From an uncultured Saprospiraceae bacterium (GTDB lineage: Bacteria; Bacteroidota; Bacteroidia; Chitinophagales; Saprospiraceae): a stretch of 36,021 nucleotides of DNA. The stretch spans positions 1 to 36,021 of the forward strand of contig CAKZTD010000439.1 in the NCBI GenBank assembly GCA_937921595.1, read 5' to 3'. Position numbers and translations under genes: made by a program. Positions within the stretch are counted from its first letter, which is position 1. Every line of letters begins with the position of its first letter. The notes under the pieces were generated by a model. The model did not search any database. It saw only the letters and a program-made list of their open reading frames with translations, and was not told the DNA's origin. This document shows positions 30,934 to 36,021 of this stretch, one piece after another.

Positions 30934-33900
30934 TTATTGGACAATCACCTTGGCTCTGTAAACCCCATTTTCTCCCTTAATTTCAATAAAGTAAATACTT
31001 CTAGCTAGAGATCTCTCTAATTGCAGGTTTACTTGTTCGGATCCTGATATTGTTTTTTCCAATATCGTTTTTCCGCTGACATCATAAATCTTAAATGGTA
31101 GATTTCGGTTATAATCGTTTTCATGAATGCCACTAATCGTCCATTGAATGTTTTGAGATTCTACTGGATTAGGGAAAACGAGTAGCGGTAAATTTCTATC
31201 TGGTTCATTAGTACTTGTTGTATTCACATAGACAATCTGACAATACGAACTATTACATCCCAATTCGGTATCTTGAACTAAGAGACAAACATTATAAGCT
31301 CCAGGTTCATCATAAAAATGTTCCGGACTTTGTTCATTACTGGTACTGGCATCTCCAAATCCCCAAAGCCATTGGTTCGGATTACCTTCCGTAAGGTCGA
31401 TAAACTGAACACCGTTATTTTCTTCATCAATAGTGAAAGCAAAATCTACTAAGAGTTCCAAACAAGGGTCAGCTAAGTCAATGGTCATACAAGTATCTGA
31501 GGTACAAGATCCAGCTTCTATCGTGAGGCAAACTTCATATATGCCAAGTGTATCATAAGTAAATACCGGATTTTGAACCCCTTGTTGAGAAAATCCATTT
31601 CCAAAATCCCATGTCCAGTTGGTAATGGAATCTGAAGTGATAGACTGATCAAAGAAACTTACCGTTAATCCTTCGTTTTCAAAATTAAAATCAGCTTGAC
31701 ATTGATAAACTCCGATACTAATCGAATCACAAACCGAAGCGATACATCCTTCTACGTTTTCAATTTCTACACATACTTCATAGGTGCCTTCTTCAGCATA
31801 AACCTGAAGTGGATTTTGAATATTTGCAGTGTCTCCATTTCCGAAATCCCAAGACCAAGATATGACATTAGGTGTTTGGCAAAAAAACTGCGCTTCTAAA
31901 TTCGGGTGGTCAATTTCCTGAATAAAAATTGCTTCGAACCCTAAACATGGATCATTACAATTTGGCATTTCGAAAGTCGTTTCAAAATTACAATCAGGAT
32001 CATCCAAATCTTGAATCAGCAAGTCATGTGTTTGTCCATCAGCGATAATTGTACTCGAGAATGTATTTGTTCCATTGCCCGAATAATCAAAAGGATTTTC
32101 AGGGAGACTTGATCCATCTATACTTACATTATAACCAGAGAGTCCATTGTTTTGACTGATGAAAGTGAATTCTACATTCAGTGAATCATCATCACATGGA
32201 TCAATAACGGTGATCGTTCCGGCCATGCCTCCGCCATCTGGTGTGCCATGAGGAACACAATAATAAGGATGGAAACCTGTGTTTTGAATAACAAATTCAT
32301 AAACTGCTCCTTGCCCAAGAAATCCACTATTCCAAGCGTCATCTCCACTTATCGTATCACTGGTTGAAGTATGTGGAATCTCTCCGGTCCAAATCCAACG
32401 AACAGTGTCTCCTAATTCGATGGTAATGTCTCTTGGTTCAAATTCAAAATCAAGGACTTCTACTTCATGTACGGTAGATACTCCTGTTTCAACGGTCAGA
32501 TCTGAGAGTAGACAAGAAAGATTACAATCGACTACACTAATGTTGATACTGTCAGTACAAGAAATTTCATTTAGATCATTGACTGAAATCGTATGCGTTT
32601 GACCATCACCATTTATTTCAATATTGACGACCGTAGAATTTCCAGTATAATTAAATGGGCTTCCATTAATCAGACTTCCGTCTAAAAATAAATCAAATAG
32701 TCCATCTACTCCTGGATTTTCAACGTCGATGGTAATGGCATATTCTAGATTTCCATTTGCATCACAATTACTTAATTGCTCGGCTAAAATGTCAATTAAA
32801 CAAACAGGAGGAGAACAATCTTCCGTTGTAATTTCTAAACTCGTATTACAATCCAAACTATCCAAATCTTGAAGCTCAATAAGATGAGTCATCCCATCTC
32901 CAGGGACATCTAAATTGATCAAAGTAGAACCACTAAGATCATAATCAAACGGACTGCCTAGTATTTCAGAACCATCAAGAAGAAGACTAAATGCAGTACT
33001 TGAATTTTGATTCGAAACTAAAATCTCATAAGGTATCATACCATTAGGATCGCAATTACCAGTACTCTCTGTATCTGCATTTAAGCTACAGTCCGTAGAG
33101 CAATTTGGAGTCAATATTTCTATGGTTTGAAAACAGTTTTCATCTTCTGAGTCTTGAATTAAAATAGTATGATTCATTCCATCTCCTGGGACATTCAAGC
33201 TTATTGAATTGAATCCACTAGGATCATAAAAATACGGACCAGAAGGGTCAAGTATATCATCGATGAAAATATCATATCCTTGAGGACTTCCAGCTTCGCT
33301 ATTGAAAGTCAGATCAACACTTACCAAACCGTTTTGACAATTTTCAGTGATGACGGTAATCGTTCCAGCCATTCCAATGCCTTCTGGTTCGCCATGAGGC
33401 GTACAATAATAAGGATGGAAACCTTCGCTTGTCAGGATGAGATCATAAATAGCTCCTTCTCCTAAGAGTCCTGAATCCCAAACATCATTGCCGGTCGTCG
33501 CATCAGAGGTAGTGGTATGTTGTATTACATCTGTCCAAATGAAACGTACAGTATCACCAAGGTTTATAGAAATGTCTTTTGGTAAAAACTCAAAGTCTTT
33601 GACCTCTACGATATGTGTAACAGGTGGGGTGAATTCAACTGATGCATTTGAAATATCACAAGTAGCACTACAGTCGATTACTTCTACCTGAGTCGTTGCA
33701 GCACAAAACGGAACATCGAAATCTTGGACCGTAATTAAATGGACTTGTCCATCTCCAGGAATACTAATCATGTAAGTATTCATTCCAGTTGGATCGGTGT
33801 AGGCGATAGGGTTTTGAGGAATAGGAATCCCATCTACAAAAATATTATAACCATTTGGTGAACCGCTGGTGACACTGAAATTTACTTCTACAGCAACTTC

Positions 33901-36021
33901 TCCATTTTCGCAATTCGGCAAAGCGTGAATCATACCTGCCATTCCAATTCCTCCTGGTCCTCCATGAGGGATACAGTAGTACGGATGATCTCCTTCAGAA
34001 TTTATAACCTGTCCAAATTCGCCTCCTAATCCCAGGTAACCACTATCCCATGCATCTGGTCCGGTCAGTGCATCACTTGTTGCAGTATGAGGAATCTCTC
34101 CGGTCCAAACAAAACGGACGGCTTCTCCTGTTCTTAGGGTGACTTCCAGTGGTTCGAATTCGTTATCTTTTACTTCGATGATTTGGACTAGGTTTTCACC
34201 AGTCATGGCTTCTAGATTTTGAATTTCACAAAGCACATCGCAGAAAGGTGTCTCAAAAGAAGCGGTAGCTGCACAAAATTCAATTTCTAAATCCTGGACT
34301 GTAATCAGATGAGTACTAGCGTCTCCAGGAATATTGATGATGGTACTATTGAAACCCATAGGATCATCGTAAGGGATAGGTCCTGTTAGGAAACTGCCAT
34401 CTAGGAATACGTTATAACCCAATGGGCTTCCGTTCGTTGTTTCGAAACTCAGATTCATGGAAGCAATTCCTTCATCACAATTTTCAAAAGCATTAATTTT
34501 TCCTGCCATTCCAATACCTCCTGGTCCTCCATGAGGTTCACAATAGTAGGAGTGTAAGCCTGCTTCTTGAATGACAATTTCATAAGTTGCTCCTTGACCT
34601 AGATAAGGACTTGCCCAAGTATCAGGTCCGGAAGTCGCATCTGAAGTGGTCGTATGTTCAATTACTCCTGTCCAGAAAAATTCTATGGTATCTCCTTGTA
34701 AAACATTAATCGAATCTGGCGCAAATACAAAGTCTTTTACTTCAATGAAATGACGTTTGTTTTCACTCACTTGGAGGTTTATGATTTCACAAACAGGACC
34801 GCATAGTGGTGTTAGAATTTCTACGCTAGCAATGCAATTTATACTATCTACATCTTGGACTTCTATCGTTCTATTAGTCCCCGTTCCAGTAATCATGATA
34901 CTTAGATCCGTAGGATTAGAAGCATTATAATTAAAAGGACTTCCTGCGTATACATTTCCATCGACTAGGATATTAAAGCTAGCACCTGTATTTTCAGCAG
35001 TGATAGAAAGATCGATTGGAACTAGATTGTTTGAATCACAGTCTCCATTTTGATTAGCCTCTAGACTTATGCTGCAAGGATCATTTAAGGCACAATCACT
35101 TACTTGGATATTTCCTTCTATTGTACAATTGTTATCTCCAATATCTTCAATTAAAATAGCGTGTAAAGCACCATCTCCTTCTATGGAAATGATCAGGTTA
35201 TTTATTCCGGATGGATGATAATCAAAAGGACTATTCGGATGTAAAATATTATCGATGTAAAGATTAAAACCTTCAAAACCTCCATTGGCTTCTACGAAAT
35301 TTATTTCAACGGAAACTTCTCCATTATCGCAAGGAGGGATAGCGGTGATTGTACCGGCCATTCCCGTTCCGTCAGGTAGACCATGAGGAATACAATAGTA
35401 AGAATGGACTCCTTCGTTTTGAATGTTAACATCAAAAGTTGCTCCTTGATTTAAAAGATCACTATTCCAACTATCCGGTCCGGTTTCAATTGAAGAGGTG
35501 GACGTATGTGCTATTACTCCTGTCCAATCAAAATGAATTTGATCTCCAATATTTACGGTAATGTCTCTTGGTATAAATTCATAATCTTCTACCTGTACAG
35601 TATGTGTTGCAGGATTACCACTAGTGACATCATTTAGGGTCAAATCAGAAAGTATACAATCTGCTATACAATTTGCAGTAATTAAATCCGCATTTGCAGA
35701 ACAAGTATTATCATCAAGATCAATAATTTCAAAAGCATGAGAATTTCCATCGCCAGTCACATTAATGGTGACTACAGTAGTCCCTGAAGCATCATAAGAA
35801 AAAGTGCCAACAGAAACCGCATCGACAAAAACTTCAAAGCCAGAAGCGCCACCTCCCACATCCGTCACGGTCAAATCTACAGGCACATTATCATTGGCAT
35901 CACAAGCTCCATTTTCCTCAGCAGAAAGTGAAAGCTGGCAAGTAGATGCATCACAATCCGGTGTAGAAATAGTAGCAGAAGCATTACAAGTAGCATCATC
36001 TGCATCGACGATTTCAATGGT
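30934..36021 (-). CDS. Giant T9SS-secreted protein with cupredoxin repeats and PKD domains (5'-partial)
   Basis: The frame is open to the window edge, giving at least 1695 residues. The codon that could be taken as a start at 35886 is a GTG inside an uninterrupted repeat, so the real start lies outside. Cysteine-containing beta modules of about 75 residues, marked by GDG-xH-ixxxD and a C after D-D-xx, occur nine times plus a partial copy. Five plastocyanin-like cupredoxins alternate with them (window residues about 139-228, 423-512, 611-701, 801-891 and 1184-1273). Each has a complete type I copper set: His in IxHTxTS, Cys and His in YYCxPHG, and Met in GMAG. Three PKD domains follow (about 1355-1605; WDFGNGD, WDFGNGF, WGFGDAS), then a type IX sorting domain (VFPNPVES...IYDVSGK...YFIEIKGENG). 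It is therefore exported and attached or released at the surface. Electron transfer or copper capture is inferred from the intact sites. Confidence 0.9.
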   Translation of the reverse strand, partial: TIEIVDADDATCNASATISTPDCDASTCQLSLSAEENGACDANDNVPVDLTVTDVGGGASGFEVFVDAVSVGTFSYDASGTTVVTINVTGDGNSHAFEIIDLDDNTCSANADLITANCIADCILSDLTLNDVTSGNPATHTVQVEDYEFIPRDITVNIGDQIHFDWTGVIAHTSTSSIETGPDSWNSDLLNQGATFDVNIQNEGVHSYYCIPHGLPDGTGMAGTITAIPPCDNGEVSVEINFVEANGGFEGFNLYIDNILHPNSPFDYHPSGINNLIISIEGDGALHAILIEDIGDNNCTIEGNIQVSDCALNDPCSISLEANQNGDCDSNNLVPIDLSITAENTGASFNILVDGNVYAGSPFNYNASNPTDLSIMITGTGTNRTIEVQDVDSINCIASVEILTPLCGPVCEIINLQVSENKRHFIEVKDFVFAPDSINVLQGDTIEFFWTGVIEHTTTSDATSGPDTWASPYLGQGATYEIVIQEAGLHSYYCEPHGGPGGIGMAGKINAFENCDEGIASMNLSFETTNGSPLGYNVFLDGSFLTGPIPYDDPMGFNSTIINIPGDASTHLITVQDLEIEFCAATASFETPFCDVLCEIQNLEAMTGENLVQIIEVKDNEFEPLEVTLRTGEAVRFVWTGEIPHTATSDALTGPDAWDSGYLGLGGEFGQVINSEGDHPYYCIPHGGPGGIGMAGMIHALPNCENGEVAVEVNFSVTSGSPNGYNIFVDGIPIPQNPIAYTDPTGMNTYMISIPGDGQVHLITVQDFDVPFCAATTQVEVIDCSATCDISNASVEFTPPVTHIVEVKDFEFLPKDISINLGDTVRFIWTDVIQHTTTSDATTGNDVWDSGLLGEGAIYDLILTSEGFHPYYCTPHGEPEGIGMAGTITVITENCQNGLVSVDLTFNSEAGSPQGYDIFIDDILDPSGPYFYDPSGFNSISLNVPGDGMNHTILIQDSEDENCFQTIEILTPNCSTDCSLNADTESTGNCDPNGMIPYEILVSNQNSSTAFSLLLDGSEILGSPFDYDLSGSTLINLDVPGDGMTHLIELQDLDSLDCNTSLEITTEDCSPPVCLIDILAEQLSNCDANGNLEYAITIDVENPGVDGLFDLFLDGSLINGSPFNYTGNSTVVNIEINGDGQTHTISVNDLNEISCTDSINISVVDCNLSCLLSDLTVETGVSTVHEVEVLDFEFEPRDITIELGDTVRWIWTGEIPHTSTSDTISGDDAWNSGFLGQGAVYEFVIQNTGFHPYYCVPHGTPDGGGMAGTITVIDPCDDDSLNVEFTFISQNNGLSGYNVSIDGSSLPENPFDYSGNGTNTFSSTIIADGQTHDLLIQDLDDPDCNFETTFEMPNCNDPCLGFEAIFIQEIDHPNLEAQFFCQTPNVISWSWDFGNGDTANIQNPLQVYAEEGTYEVCVEIENVEGCIASVCDSISIGVYQCQADFNFENEGLTVSFFDQSITSDSITNWTWDFGNGFSQQGVQNPVFTYDTLGIYEVCLTIEAGSCTSDTCMTIDLADPCLELLVDFAFTIDEENNGVQFIDLTEGNPNQWLWGFGDASTSNEQSPEHFYDEPGAYNVCLLVQDTELGCNSSYCQIVYVNTTSTNEPDRNLPLLVFPNPVESQNIQWTISGIHENDYNRNLPFKIYDVSGKTILEKTISGSEQVNLQLERSLARSIYFIEIKGENGVYRAKVIVQ
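32203..35606 (-). repeat. Five interleaved cupredoxin-coding repeats in the giant gene
   Basis: Units lie at 35606-35338, 34755-34487, 34190-33920, 33619-33351 and 32470-32203, each about 270 bases. Between the first four, gaps of about 580, 300 and 300 bases hold one or two beta modules; a longer 880-base gap precedes the last. DNA is only partly conserved between units, while the copper-ligand residues are invariant, so the repeats are old and under selection. Confidence 0.8.

Noticed and set aside
35884-35886. Apparent start codon for the giant protein at 35886
   Set aside because: The codon is GTG, and the same frame continues without a stop to 36021 with the same repeat composition. It is an internal valine of a repeat, not a start.

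Overview
The window looks like a chromosomal segment of a Bacteroidota bacterium, probably a marine or sludge Saprospiria/Lewinella-type organism. The signs are low GC, no recognisable Shine-Dalgarno sites (starts sit in A-rich contexts such as aattATG), a type IX secretion C-terminal sorting domain, outer-membrane barrels, several lipoproteins, and helical proteins of a kind I associate with this group. No rRNA, tRNA, CRISPR array or intact insertion sequence was seen.

Region 1 (1-4540) is accessory. It holds a CHAT caspase-like protease that runs in from the left edge, decayed minus-strand coding traces, a regulator with a DNA-binding-like N-terminus and a phospholipase-D/DUF5919-like C-terminus, a 500-base gene-poor stretch, and a minus-strand helical protein of unknown function.

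Region 2 (4669-21694) is the centre of interest. A small HTH protein is followed by fifteen tightly packed + strand genes, mostly 1-48 bases apart or overlapping. They encode four proteins carrying the same small helical adaptor (effector-associated domain, EAD11-like), a TerY/YegL-like vWA protein, a membrane-anchored PP2C phosphatase, two YegI-like Ser/Thr kinases with membrane segments, a membrane protein, a zinc-ribbon membrane protein, three exported NTF2-like or TPR proteins, an outer-membrane barrel, and an MTAN/PNP-family nucleosidase. I read this as a phosphorylation-controlled conflict (immunity or regulated cell death) system. The vWA-PP2C-kinase triad would be the switch, the EADs the wiring, the nucleosidase the likely cytoplasmic effector, and the exported and outer-membrane proteins a trans-envelope sensing arm. 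The component families are known; this assembly, with its envelope arm, is what deserves attention.

Region 3 (21695-25531) has a 785-base gap with a frameshifted coding remnant. It is followed by a FIST-domain sensor overlapping a hybrid histidine kinase (PAS-HisKA-HATPase-REC) that uses a TTG start.

Region 4 (25584-36021, minus strand) is a secreted or envelope redox module. Read in transcription order it has a giant T9SS surface protein with five copper-site cupredoxin repeats, three PKD domains and a sorting domain (its 5' end lies outside the window). After a strong terminator come two c-type cytochrome lipoproteins, an OB-fold protein, a YceI protein, a DUF5777 barrel, a thioredoxin-fold protein, and a cytochrome c/copper monooxygenase-like protein whose first copper-site histidine pair is replaced.
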